DNA of 64,000 nucleotides from positions 1-64,000 of the forward strand of contig CAIWKO010000026.1 in NCBI GenBank assembly GCA_903913285.1. The letters are read 5' to 3'. The stretch's first letter is position 1; every line of letters begins with the position of its first letter. The notes beneath the pieces were generated by a model, which worked only from the letters and a program-made list of their open reading frames with translations, had not been told where the DNA came from and searched no databases. The position numbers were made by a program, and so were the translations under genes. This DNA is from an uncultured Bacteroidales bacterium (GTDB taxonomy: Bacteria; Bacteroidota; Bacteroidia; Bacteroidales; CAIWKO01). Positions 51,783 through 60,211 of the stretch are shown here, one piece after another.

Positions 51783-54308
51783 ATGAAGAAAACACTGCTC
51801 ATTTTACTGCTCATTATCACTATTACTGTTTCGGCAAATGCCCAACCCTGGATGAAGCCTCCTTATCTGAACAAAGCCAAAAGTGAAGCCACATTTTTCG
51901 ACATACAACATGCTTTTTATGCCTATTGGGGAAACAAACCCTACTTACGCAGCAAAGGCTACAAACAGTTCAAACGCTGGGAATATGATATGCGCCCGCA
52001 ATGCTATCCCGACGGCCGCTTTCCCGACCCTATGCGCTATTTTAACGAATACCATAAATTTCTTTCGCAAACTGTAGATACAAAAAGCAGTAAAACTCTT
52101 TCTACATGGCTGCCCCTCGGTTTAAGCTCGTGGGTGAATGGCAACAGCGGCTACAATCCCGGCAATGGAAGATTGAACGCCGTTACAGTCGACGTGCAGA
52201 ACCCCGCTAATATCTATGTGGCCTCACCTTCGGGCGGCATCTGGAAAAGCAACGATGGAGGCGGTTCGTGGAACACCACCTTCGACACCATGGCCGTATT
52301 GGGAACTTCATCTATTGCCATACATCCCACCAACCATAATATAATTTACATCGGCACCGGCGACCGCGACGCATGGGATACCAAAGGAACCGGAATTTAT
52401 AAATCTACCGACGGCGGCACCAACTGGAACGCAACCGGAATGCATTTTGGAGCAACTTACCGCAACTTCAACAAAATTCTTATCAATCCGCTTAACCCTA
52501 ACCGTATTCTTGCTGCATCTAGCGATGGGGTTTACAGTTCGAAGAACGGCGGCACCACATGGACTCATGTATATAGCAGCAACGAGGTAAAAGATTTGAA
52601 ATACAAACCTAACGATACAACTATTATTTACGGAAGCGGCGCCTATTTTGTGCGCTCCACCAACGGCGGAACCACATTTGCACAGGTCACCACAGGTATT
52701 CCGAGCGATACAGTGCGAATAGAGTTCGACGTTACCAAAGCCAACGCCAGCTATGTATATGCGGTTGTTTCGAGACCCGACAATACCTTTGAAGGCGTGT
52801 ACCGCTCTACCGACTCCGGATTAACATTTACGGCACGCACCCACTCACCTAATATTTTGGGTTATTCTGAAGATGGTGCTGATTCGAGCGGACAGGCATG
52901 GTACGACCTGGCTTTGGCTGTTTCGCCGTCCAATGCCAACGAAGTTTTTGTGGGTGGTGTTAATGTTTGGAAATCGACAGACGGCGGACAGAACTTTACC
53001 GTGAACACCATGTGGTATACGGGCAGCACGATCAACTATATCCACTGCGATATACATTCGCTGAATTTCTATGGCGATTCACTCTATTGCGGCAGCGATG
53101 GCGGAATCTTTCTTACTACCGACCATGGCAATTCGTGGATAGATCTGAGTGCGGGATTAGGTATTTGTCAGTTCTACCGATTGGGAAGCAGCGAATCGGC
53201 TCCCTACGAAATAGCGGCAGGTGCACAGGATGTAGGTTCCAATCTTTTTAAAGACAGTTTTTGGACACATGTTTATGGTGCCGATGGTATGGAAGCCATA
53301 GTAGATAATTTCGACCCACAAACCATTTATGTTACTTCGCAGGGAGGAAACATCCTTAAATCTACAGATGGTGGATTCACATTCAACGGGGCCACTCCTT
53401 TCGACACACTTTCAGGAAACTGGGTTACACCATACGTGATGGATGCCAACAACGGAGAAATGCTTTGGGCAGGATATCAGGAAATATATAAAACCACCAA
53501 CGGCGCCGGCTCATGGTCGCAATTGACTACCGACCTCACGGGCGGCAATAACATCGATAATTTGATAGTGGCTGCTTCCAACAACAACTATATCTACGCA
53601 TCAAGTACGGAATATTTATACGTTTCAACCGATGGTGGAACCAACTGGAACACATACGACCCTGCCCCGGGGCAATTTATTTCGTATATCACAAATGACC
53701 CTCTGAATGCTTCCAGAATATGGATAACAATTACCTCCAATGGTTCAGACAAAGTTTTATACTCTAAAAATGCAGGCAATACATTTACTAACATTACGGG
53801 TAACCTCACCAATATGGGATTCAACTGCATTGCCTATCAGAAAAACGCGAACGATGCATTGTATCTGGGAACTGAGATCGGGATGTTCTATAAAGACACT
53901 ACCATGACAAATTGGGTAACATTCAACACCGACCTGCCGAATGTAAAAGTAAATGAGTTGGAAATAAACTACGGCATCGGGAAAATTCGTGCAGCTACTT
54001 ACGGACGTGGAATTTGGGAAGCACCTTTATACAACAGTAACGGTATTGAAGAGAACTTTGCCGCGAACTTCGAAATATATCCAAATCCCGCCAAAGGAAT
54101 ATTGAACATCCAAACCGATAAATCGATGAGCGGAAATATGGAAATAAAACTTTTTACGATTATTGGTGCATTATCCAAACAAATGCAGGTAAAGGCAAAC
54201 GGACAATTGATCTCTTTAGATGTATCAAATCTGGTAGCAGGTTCTTATTTCTTACGGATCTCAAATGACAAAGGAAGTTTTACCAAAAAAGTGGTGATTG
54301 CCAACTGA
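51783..54308 (+). CDS. Secreted BNR/sortilin-type repeat protein with T9SS type A domain
   Basis: This 841-residue exported protein has a signal peptide ending NAQ at about 21. The middle is a series of propeller-like repeats with S-x-D-G-G-x-x-W motifs (KSNDGGGSW, KSTDGGTNW, STNGGTTF, STDGGTNW), as in sortilin/BNR and photosystem-stability-like folds, which often bind carbohydrate. The last 75 residues are a type A T9SS sorting domain (FEIYPNPAKGILNIQ, LVAGSYFLRI). ATG 51783 was chosen because it starts the signal peptide; the frame extends further upstream. It ends directly against a convergent PAS gene. Confidence 0.92.
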   Translation: MKKTLLILLLIITITVSANAQPWMKPPYLNKAKSEATFFDIQHAFYAYWGNKPYLRSKGYKQFKRWEYDMRPQCYPDGRFPDPMRYFNEYHKFLSQTVDTKSSKTLSTWLPLGLSSWVNGNSGYNPGNGRLNAVTVDVQNPANIYVASPSGGIWKSNDGGGSWNTTFDTMAVLGTSSIAIHPTNHNIIYIGTGDRDAWDTKGTGIYKSTDGGTNWNATGMHFGATYRNFNKILINPLNPNRILAASSDGVYSSKNGGTTWTHVYSSNEVKDLKYKPNDTTIIYGSGAYFVRSTNGGTTFAQVTTGIPSDTVRIEFDVTKANASYVYAVVSRPDNTFEGVYRSTDSGLTFTARTHSPNILGYSEDGADSSGQAWYDLALAVSPSNANEVFVGGVNVWKSTDGGQNFTVNTMWYTGSTINYIHCDIHSLNFYGDSLYCGSDGGIFLTTDHGNSWIDLSAGLGICQFYRLGSSESAPYEIAAGAQDVGSNLFKDSFWTHVYGADGMEAIVDNFDPQTIYVTSQGGNILKSTDGGFTFNGATPFDTLSGNWVTPYVMDANNGEMLWAGYQEIYKTTNGAGSWSQLTTDLTGGNNIDNLIVAASNNNYIYASSTEYLYVSTDGGTNWNTYDPAPGQFISYITNDPLNASRIWITITSNGSDKVLYSKNAGNTFTNITGNLTNMGFNCIAYQKNANDALYLGTEIGMFYKDTTMTNWVTFNTDLPNVKVNELEINYGIGKIRAATYGRGIWEAPLYNSNGIEENFAANFEIYPNPAKGILNIQTDKSMSGNMEIKLFTIIGALSKQMQVKANGQLISLDVSNLVAGSYFLRISNDKGSFTKKVVIAN

Positions 54309-54647
54309 TCACTTTCTGATAAAATGAGGCATCTCCAGAGGTAATTCGATCGATAGTTCTATTAATCCTTTAAAATTACCATCTTCAAACCAGGGAGTTT
54401 GGTGTATGAGTTTTTTTATCCCGTTCTTTTCGATGGTGTATGAATTTTCTCTGTGCGACTTAAACATTTCCCTGATAATGGTGTTTGCAGGTTCAGGATG
54501 ACAGTCAAAAAGGCTGGTACCAATTAATTTCAATCCTCCGTCTTTTTCGAAAGTCTTTGCCGATTTATCATTCATAAAAATAATAATACCGTCTTCATTG
54601 CAAATTGTAATTGCAAACCGGGTTTCTTTAAAATAATTCATGGTCAT
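54309..54647 (-). CDS. Small stand-alone PAS-domain protein
   Basis: This 112-residue single PAS domain has FAITICNEDGIIIFMNDKSAK at the N-terminus, then the core helix GTSLFDCHPEPANTIIREMF and the last strands DGNFKGLIELSIEL. A Cys-His pair in the DCHPE segment could bind heme or another ligand; that is inference. It is coupled to nth through an ATGA overlap and probably acts as a small sensor, but no output partner is adjacent. It lies back to back with the T9SS gene with no gap between stop codons. Confidence 0.8.
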   Translation of the reverse strand: MTMNYFKETRFAITICNEDGIIIFMNDKSAKTFEKDGGLKLIGTSLFDCHPEPANTIIREMFKSHRENSYTIEKNGIKKLIHQTPWFEDGNFKGLIELSIELPLEMPHFIRK

Positions 54648-55291
54648 GATTTTGTACTTTTTTCGTAGAATTTACAAATTGAAGATATTCCGCATTGCTT
54701 GCATAATGGTTTTCGCGCCATACACACATAACGTCCGTGCAATATCAACCAATGATGCGCAATCGAAATCTTGCTCACAGGTATATTCCGAACCAATTGT
54801 TTCTCGGTTTCTATGGGTGTTTTAGCTTTGTTCGTTAACCCGATTCTGGCAGCAACTCTGAATACATGCGTATCGACAGCCATAGTGGGTTTGTTATAAA
54901 CAACTGCCGCAATCACATTTGCTGTTTTACGTCCAACACCGGGCAGTTTTTGCAATTCATCAACATCATCAGGAACAATACCTTTAAAATCATGCTCCAG
55001 CATGGATGACATTCCTATCAGATGTTTTGTTTTATTATTAGGATATGAACACGTTCTGATCAGTTCAAAAACTTCTGTTTCTTTAGCTTTCGAAAGAGAT
55101 TTGGCATCAGGAAATCGTTTAAAAAAATCCGGAGTGATCATATTCACCCTTTTATCGGTGCATTGAGCAGATAATATCACTGCAACTAAAAGCTGATACG
55201 GAGTTTTATAAACAAGTTCTGTTTCCGCTTCCGGCTGATGAATTGAGAAATATTCAATAAAAAACTTATAGCGTTCTTTAACAGAGATCAT
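54644..55291 (-). CDS. nth: Endonuclease III
   Basis: This 215-residue DNA glycosylase/AP lyase removes oxidised pyrimidines. The helix-hairpin-helix LPGVGRKTA contains the catalytic Lys, and VDTHVFRVA carries the catalytic Asp. The C-terminal 4Fe-4S cluster cysteines are spaced C-x6-C-x2-C-x5-C over VCMARKPLCKQCGISSIC. I chose the ATG at 55291; a longer reading exists. It is the first gene of a two-gene unit with the PAS protein. Confidence 0.96.
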   Translation of the reverse strand: MISVKERYKFFIEYFSIHQPEAETELVYKTPYQLLVAVILSAQCTDKRVNMITPDFFKRFPDAKSLSKAKETEVFELIRTCSYPNNKTKHLIGMSSMLEHDFKGIVPDDVDELQKLPGVGRKTANVIAAVVYNKPTMAVDTHVFRVAARIGLTNKAKTPIETEKQLVRNIPVSKISIAHHWLILHGRYVCMARKPLCKQCGISSICKFYEKSTKS

Positions 55292-55316
55292 AATTACTAT
55301 TTTCAACAAAAATAAA

Positions 55317-55340
55317 AAAAAGCTCCGACGGGGAGCTTTT
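55317..55340 (-). terminator. Intrinsic terminator after the 89-aa gene
   Basis: Stem aaaagctcc/ggagctttt with a short loop, followed on the minus strand by a long T run. It ends transcription of the 89-residue gene before nth. Confidence 0.85.
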
Positions 55341-55345
55341 ATTAA

Positions 55346-55615
55346 TCAGTTTTTGATTATGGTTTTCAAATCCTGCTCATCAACATTCATGACTGCAAGT
55401 GATTTGGAATACGAAATAATCTCTTTTACTACTGAATCCGGTGGGTTTACCATGGTTTTCTCTATCTCGTTCCTCACATCGCTCATCCGAAGATATTCCT
55501 TATAAAGAATGTTTTCGGCTTTAATAGCTTCTTTGATAGAACTTTTAGCAGACATGTCGGTAATTTCATCGTAAACAAATAGTAGTAAATCGTCAAGAGT
55601 AATGGTTTTTTGCAT
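55346..55615 (-). CDS. Hypothetical protein (89 aa)
   Basis: I do not recognise this 89-residue protein, which looks all-helical and acidic (ITLDDLLLFVYDEITD, NPPDSVVKEIISYSKSL). It has no signal peptide. It is followed by a strong terminator and lies between the sigma factor and nth on the same strand. Its position next to an ECF sigma factor gene is like that of small anti-sigma or regulatory proteins, but it has no membrane segment or zinc motif, so this is only a thought. Confidence 0.65.
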   Translation of the reverse strand: MQKTITLDDLLLFVYDEITDMSAKSSIKEAIKAENILYKEYLRMSDVRNEIEKTMVNPPDSVVKEIISYSKSLAVMNVDEQDLKTIIKN

Positions 55616-55683
55616 AGGCCAATTTAAATTAGTTTTACAATCTGATTTAAAAACGACTTACAAAAAGTATTATTGTATCAGGG

Positions 55684-55716
55684 CAAAAAAAAACCGGAAA
55701 TTTCTTCCCGGTTTTT
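55684..55716 (-). terminator. Intrinsic terminator of the sigma factor gene
   Basis: Stem aaaaaccgg/ccggttttt around a 10-base loop, followed on the minus strand by a nine-base T run, starting 16 bases beyond the sigma factor stop. Confidence 0.85.
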
Positions 55717-55732
55717 ATCTTCTGTAAATTAA

Positions 55733-56320
55733 TCATGCAGTTAAGATCAATTCCTTTTCTTCAATCAATTTCCGCATATTGATCAGTGCATATCTCATTC
55801 TGCCTAAAGCAGTATTAATGCTGACATTCGTCGATTCAGCAATATCCTTAAAACTCATATCATAATAATGACGCATAATGAGAACTTCTTTTTGCTCTGC
55901 AGGCAAATAATCGATCAAGGCTCTCACATCACTATGTATCTGATCGCGCACCATTTTGTCTTCAATAGAATAATCAAAAATTCGTAAAGTATCAAAAATA
56001 TCATGCTCCTCACTGTTTTCAACCAACGGAATTCTTTTTGACTTTCTAAAATGGTCAATGATCAGGTTATGAGCAATACGCATAACCCATTGTAAAAACT
56101 TACCTTCCTCCTTGTAAGCTCCGGTTCTAAGAGTATTAACCACTTTTACAAAAGCATCCTGAAAGATATCTTCTGCCAAATGGGTATCTTTAACAACCAT
56201 TAGGATGTATGTAAAAACTCTTTTTTTGTGTCTGTTGATGAGTACTTCGAGACAAGAATGATTACCGTACAAATAACAATCAATTAACTCCTGATCGCTG
56301 GTCAATTGCTGCATAGGCAT
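55733..56320 (-). CDS. ECF-type RNA polymerase sigma-70 family factor
   Basis: This 195-residue sigma factor has region 2 at about 25-95 (EDIFQDAFVKVVNTL, FLQWVMRIAHNLIIDHFRK) and region 4 at about 135-190 (LPAEQKEVLIMRHYYDMSFKDIAES). An upstream TTG would add 21 residues, but ATG 56320 is preceded by a perfect Shine-Dalgarno sequence and matches the usual start of the family. It has its own promoter at 56453-56460 and a strong terminator. It is not next to a typical anti-sigma factor. Confidence 0.92.
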   Translation of the reverse strand: MPMQQLTSDQELIDCYLYGNHSCLEVLINRHKKRVFTYILMVVKDTHLAEDIFQDAFVKVVNTLRTGAYKEEGKFLQWVMRIAHNLIIDHFRKSKRIPLVENSEEHDIFDTLRIFDYSIEDKMVRDQIHSDVRALIDYLPAEQKEVLIMRHYYDMSFKDIAESTNVSINTALGRMRYALINMRKLIEEKELILTA

Positions 56321-56323
56321 ATT

Positions 56324-56331
56324 ACCTCCTT
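56324..56331 (-). promoter_or_regulatory. Perfect Shine-Dalgarno sequence of the sigma factor gene
   Basis: On the minus strand the start is preceded by aaggaggtaat, with aaggaggt at 56324-56331, 3 bases before the ATG at 56320. It is fully complementary to the anti-Shine-Dalgarno core ccucc. This is exceptional here: other starts in the window lack such a site, as expected in Bacteroidota. Confidence 0.85.
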
Positions 56332-56452
56332 TTTTAAATACAATTTTTAAAGGTAAATGTCTAGTCCGATAAATGTCCTCCAAGTTTTAGTTAAACAATA
56401 AAATCCAACTAATTAATGTAATAATCTATGGTAATATTCTTATTACAGAGTA

Positions 56453-56460
56453 CAAAGATA
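56453..56460 (-). promoter_or_regulatory. -7 promoter element of the sigma factor gene
   Basis: Minus-strand TATCTTTG matches TAnnTTTG. It leaves a leader of about 125 bases before ATG 56320. Confidence 0.6.
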
Positions 56461-56493
56461 CATAATTTTTCAAAAAAAGCAAAACAATTTTTA

Positions 56494-56501
56494 TAATTTT
56501 G
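56494..56501 (+). promoter_or_regulatory. -7 promoter element of uvrA
   Basis: TAATTTTG matches TAnnTTTG, 43 bases before the uvrA ATG. Confidence 0.6.
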
Positions 56502-56544
56502 AAAAAAATATCACTTACTCTATCTAACTTATTAATATCTACTA

Positions 56545-59370
56545 ATGAAATTTCCTGATATAGAATCATTTAGTTCTAAAGACCATATTATTATAAAAAA
56601 TGCCAGAGTTCATAACCTAAAAAATATTGATCTGGCAATTCCCAGAAATAAATTTATTGTTATTACCGGTTTATCCGGCTCCGGAAAATCATCTCTGGCA
56701 TTTGATACCATTTATGCAGAAGGGCAACGTCGTTATGTTGAAAGCTTAAGTTCTTATGCACGTCAATTTCTGGGGCGTATGCCGAAACCGGAAGTCGATT
56801 ACATCAAAGGTATTTGCCCGGCAATCGCCATTGAACAAAAGATAAAGACTCATAATCCCCGCTCAACCGTTGGCACTTCAACAGAAATTTATGATTTCAT
56901 CAAGTTGTTGTTTGCAAGAGTGGGCAAAACATATTCACCAGTTTCAGGAAACATTGTAAAAAAAGACACCATTACCGATGTTGTCGAATATATTTTATCG
57001 TTAAAAAAAGATAGTCAGGTTTTCGTTGAATGTCCCATGCTGATGGTAAAACAACGCAGTTTGGAAGAACAGCTTCAGATCATTCAACAGCAGGGATTCA
57101 GAAGAATTGTGGTAAACGGTGAACAGAAAAAGATCGAAGAATTCCAAATTCCGAAGAAGAAAGAGCTTAAGGATTTAAAAATAAATATTGTTATCGACAG
57201 GATCATCGTTTCGGACAAAGTTGCTGAAAGCCGCGACCGCATAACGGATTCTGTTCAAACTGCTTTTTATGAAGGCGGTGGAAAATGCATTATTGCCTCA
57301 GAAATTAAAGAAGAAAAAACCGAAAAGATCTATTCTGACAAATATGAACTGGACGGATTGGAATTTGAAGAGCCGTCGGTAAACCTGTTCACCTTCAATA
57401 ATCCTTTCGGAGCCTGCAAAACTTGCGAAGGTTTCGGAAGCATTATTGGCATTGATGAAGACCTTGTTATACCCAATAAAAACCTATCGATTTACGATGA
57501 AGCGGTTGCATGCTGGAAAGGTGAAAAAATGAGCGAATGGAAAGACCAACTTATAGCAACAGCCTATAAATTCGACTTCCCGATACATAAACCTTATTTT
57601 GAACTTACAGATGCCCAAAAAGAATTGCTTTGGACCGGCAACGAATATTTTAAGGGAATCAACGATTTTTTCAAGTTCGTGGAGGAGCAAACCTATAAAA
57701 TTCAATATAGGGTGATGCTTGCCCGCTATCGTGGGAAAACCGTTTGCCCCGATTGCAGGGGAACACGCCTGCGCAAAGATGCCACTTATGTGAAAATTGC
57801 AGGCAAATCAATCATAGATTTGGTTTTGATGCCGGTTAGCGGAGCTATTAAGTTTCTGGAATCAATTGAATTTAATGCTCACGACAGCCAGATCACGAAA
57901 AGTGTTTTGCCCGAAATCATCAATCGCCTGCAATTTCTGATGGATGTCGGATTAGGGTATTTGTCGCTGAATAGGGCTTCCAATTCGCTGTCGGGTGGTG
58001 AATCGCAGCGAATAAATTTGGCTACGGCACTCGGAAGCAGTTTGGTTGGATCTATGTATATTTTGGATGAACCCAGCATTGGTTTGCATCCGCGCGACAC
58101 CCAACGACTAATAAAGGTTTTGAAACGGCTGAGAAACATCGGTAATTCGGTGATTGTGGTTGAACATGATGAGGAGATCATTAAAGCCTCCGACCAGATA
58201 ATTGATATCGGCCCTCTTGCAGGCAGACACGGTGGTGAATTGATCTTTCAGGGAAATTTTAAAGAACTGATTGAAAATTCGGATTCGCTGACCTCGAAAT
58301 ATCTGAATAAAATCACTTCCATCCCACCTCCGAAATTCAGGAACCCGTGGAAACTTTTTATCGAAGTTACCGGTGCACATGAGCATAATTTGAAAAATAT
58401 AAATGTCAAGTTTCCGCTGCAGGTTCTTACGGTTGTTACCGGGGTTAGCGGTTCGGGCAAAACAACTTTGGTGAAGAAAATATTGTATGCCGCCCTGAAA
58501 AAGATCTATGGCGGATATTCGGATAAAACCGGGAAACATGCATCGCTCAAAGGAAATATCGAACGAATAGCCAATATTGAATATGTTGACCAAAATCCCA
58601 TTGGGAGGTCTTCGCGATCGAATCCCGTTACTTATATCAAAGCCTACGACGAAATCCGCAACCTGTTTGCTGAGCAGCAATTATCAAAGGTCAGGGGATT
58701 TAAGCCGGGATACTTTTCATTCAACATTCCGGGCGGCCGCTGCGAAGAATGTCAGGGCGACGGATTTGTGGTGATAGAGATGCAGTTTATGGCCGACATC
58801 AACCTGGTTTGCGACAATTGCCAGGGAAAACGATTTAAGGATGAGGTACTCGATATTATGTGGAACGGGAAAAATATTACCGATGTGCTCGACCTGACCA
58901 TAGACGAGGCATTGGTTTTTTTCGACCGGCCCGGTAAAAAACATACTACCGAAGAACGTATCGTTGAAAAATTGCGACCGTTGGCTGATGTGGGGCTTGG
59001 TTATGTGAAACTCGGGCAACCGTCGAGCACGCTGAGCGGCGGCGAAGCACAACGATTGAAACTGGCTACATTTCTGTCGAAAGGAAGCGTTGATAAACCT
59101 ACCCTGTTTATTTTCGACGAACCCACCACGGGACTTCACCTCCACGACATTCATAAACTTTACGAAGCTTTTATTGCACTTATTGAAAAAGGACATACCA
59201 TTATTGTGATCGAGCATAATATTGAACTGATAAAATGCGCCGATTGGATCATTGATATGGGCCCCGAAGGCGGCGATGCCGGAGGCAATATTGTTTTTGA
59301 AGGAATCCCGGAAGACCTGGTGAAATGTCAAGATTCGTTTACGGGAAAATATCTGGCGGAAAAGCTGTGA
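56545..59370 (+). CDS. uvrA: UvrABC excision nuclease subunit A
   Basis: This 941-residue ABC-type ATPase finds bulky DNA lesions and loads UvrB. Two ATPase modules are seen, with Walker A GLSGSGKSSL near 44-52 and GVSGSGKTTL near 640. Their signature sequences are LSGGESQRINLA and LSGGEAQRLKLA. The third zinc module (CEECQGDG, CDNCQGKRF) is intact. The first zinc module keeps CKTCEGFG, but its other CxxC pair is replaced by YSDKYELDG, a change I believe is common in Bacteroidota UvrA. It is divergent from the sigma factor gene. Confidence 0.97.
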   Translation: MKFPDIESFSSKDHIIIKNARVHNLKNIDLAIPRNKFIVITGLSGSGKSSLAFDTIYAEGQRRYVESLSSYARQFLGRMPKPEVDYIKGICPAIAIEQKIKTHNPRSTVGTSTEIYDFIKLLFARVGKTYSPVSGNIVKKDTITDVVEYILSLKKDSQVFVECPMLMVKQRSLEEQLQIIQQQGFRRIVVNGEQKKIEEFQIPKKKELKDLKINIVIDRIIVSDKVAESRDRITDSVQTAFYEGGGKCIIASEIKEEKTEKIYSDKYELDGLEFEEPSVNLFTFNNPFGACKTCEGFGSIIGIDEDLVIPNKNLSIYDEAVACWKGEKMSEWKDQLIATAYKFDFPIHKPYFELTDAQKELLWTGNEYFKGINDFFKFVEEQTYKIQYRVMLARYRGKTVCPDCRGTRLRKDATYVKIAGKSIIDLVLMPVSGAIKFLESIEFNAHDSQITKSVLPEIINRLQFLMDVGLGYLSLNRASNSLSGGESQRINLATALGSSLVGSMYILDEPSIGLHPRDTQRLIKVLKRLRNIGNSVIVVEHDEEIIKASDQIIDIGPLAGRHGGELIFQGNFKELIENSDSLTSKYLNKITSIPPPKFRNPWKLFIEVTGAHEHNLKNINVKFPLQVLTVVTGVSGSGKTTLVKKILYAALKKIYGGYSDKTGKHASLKGNIERIANIEYVDQNPIGRSSRSNPVTYIKAYDEIRNLFAEQQLSKVRGFKPGYFSFNIPGGRCEECQGDGFVVIEMQFMADINLVCDNCQGKRFKDEVLDIMWNGKNITDVLDLTIDEALVFFDRPGKKHTTEERIVEKLRPLADVGLGYVKLGQPSSTLSGGEAQRLKLATFLSKGSVDKPTLFIFDEPTTGLHLHDIHKLYEAFIALIEKGHTIIVIEHNIELIKCADWIIDMGPEGGDAGGNIVFEGIPEDLVKCQDSFTGKYLAEKL

Positions 59371-59487
59371 CAGACAACGATTATTTTTTCTGAAATATTT
59401 TTAAAATAAAAAATTAGTTGGGATTTATTCCGTATTAAAGGACAACAAGAATAAATTAAAAAACAATAAAAACAGTTTTTGAGGTTT

Positions 59488-59967
59488 TGCTCCGGGAATG
59501 CTTTTTTTAAGTTCGGGAATACTATTTTTGGCTCCGGTGACATTTTGGCAGAAAAAACCTTGCGTGGCGACCTTCCGCGGTTGCATGGAGAGCTTCCGGG
59601 AATACTTTTTTGGGTTGCGGGATTACTAAGGGAGCTTCCGCGAATACTTTTTGCCTTTCGGGAATACTGAGCGAGCTTGCGGGAATACTTTCCGACCTTG
59701 CGCGAACACATTGAAAGCCTCCGGGAAAGCTTTTTTTTGTTCCGATTTTAAAAAGAGATCGTTGCGGGTTACTAATTTGCCTTAGGAGATTACTTAGAAA
59801 GCTTCCGGGATTACAAAGAGGGCTTCCGAGATTACAAAGAAAGCTTCCGCGATTGTAAAGAGAGCTTTCGGGATTGCAAAGAATGCTTCCGGGATTGCTA
59901 ATTTTGCTTCCGATTTTACTTTTTTTGGTTCCGATTTTACTTTTTTTGCTTTCGGGATTGCTAATTT
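59488..59967. repeat. 21-bp tandem array 5 (about 22 units)
   Basis: About 22 units of 20-22 bp, mostly 21, each starting ttccgggatt, ttccgggaat or a variant and containing acaaagaaagc, actttttgcc or similar. The right half (about 59780-59960) is regular with period 21. The left part has irregular unit lengths and internal decay. There are no spacers. It is the longest array in the window and lies in the uvrA-rimO convergent spacer. Confidence 0.88.
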
Positions 59968-60147
59968 ATGGATTGAGAATTAAATTAGTTTGTTGAATAA
60001 CTGTATTTTATAATTATTTTGAAAAATCGGGATTTTAAAGCAAGGATTTTGAAATGAAAATGAAGCAATTTTAGAGGGTTTGTTTTATGCAGGAAAATTG
60101 TATTGTATGCCAAAATGGCATGATAAGGGAATTATTATATGGTTTTA

Positions 60148-60178
60148 GTCGGGGCATGACTTGGAGTCGCACTCTGAC
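60148..60178. repeat. REP-like palindrome
   Basis: A 31-base imperfect palindrome has two arms, gtcggggcatgact and agtcgcactctgac, around a 3-base loop tgg. Most mismatches become G-U pairs in RNA, leaving two true mismatches in a 14-bp stem. Such a pattern, with compensating transitions, suggests a transcribed or REP-type element; it lies 34 bases beyond the rimO stop. Confidence 0.5.
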
Positions 60179-60211
60179 TGCTTTTGGTGAAAAATAAATC
60201 TCAATTAAAAT

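Larger units (their letters stand above)
59371..60211. other. Convergent spacer with array 5 and a REP-like palindrome
   Basis: This is the longest gene-free stretch in the window, about 840 bases between convergent uvrA and rimO. It holds array 5 and the palindrome at 60148-60178. A minus-strand frame of 127 codons across the left part consists of array-derived GSS and RK-rich stretches and is not credible. Apart from these and a small atgcca/tggcat hairpin near 60109-60122, I see nothing. Confidence 0.6.

Noticed and set aside
59328-59711. A 127-codon minus-strand frame beyond uvrA
   Set aside because: Runs through array 5 and overlaps the uvrA end; biased composition and no start context.
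8218-59967. CRISPR array
   Set aside because: Units are adjacent with no unique spacers, and no cas genes are present.
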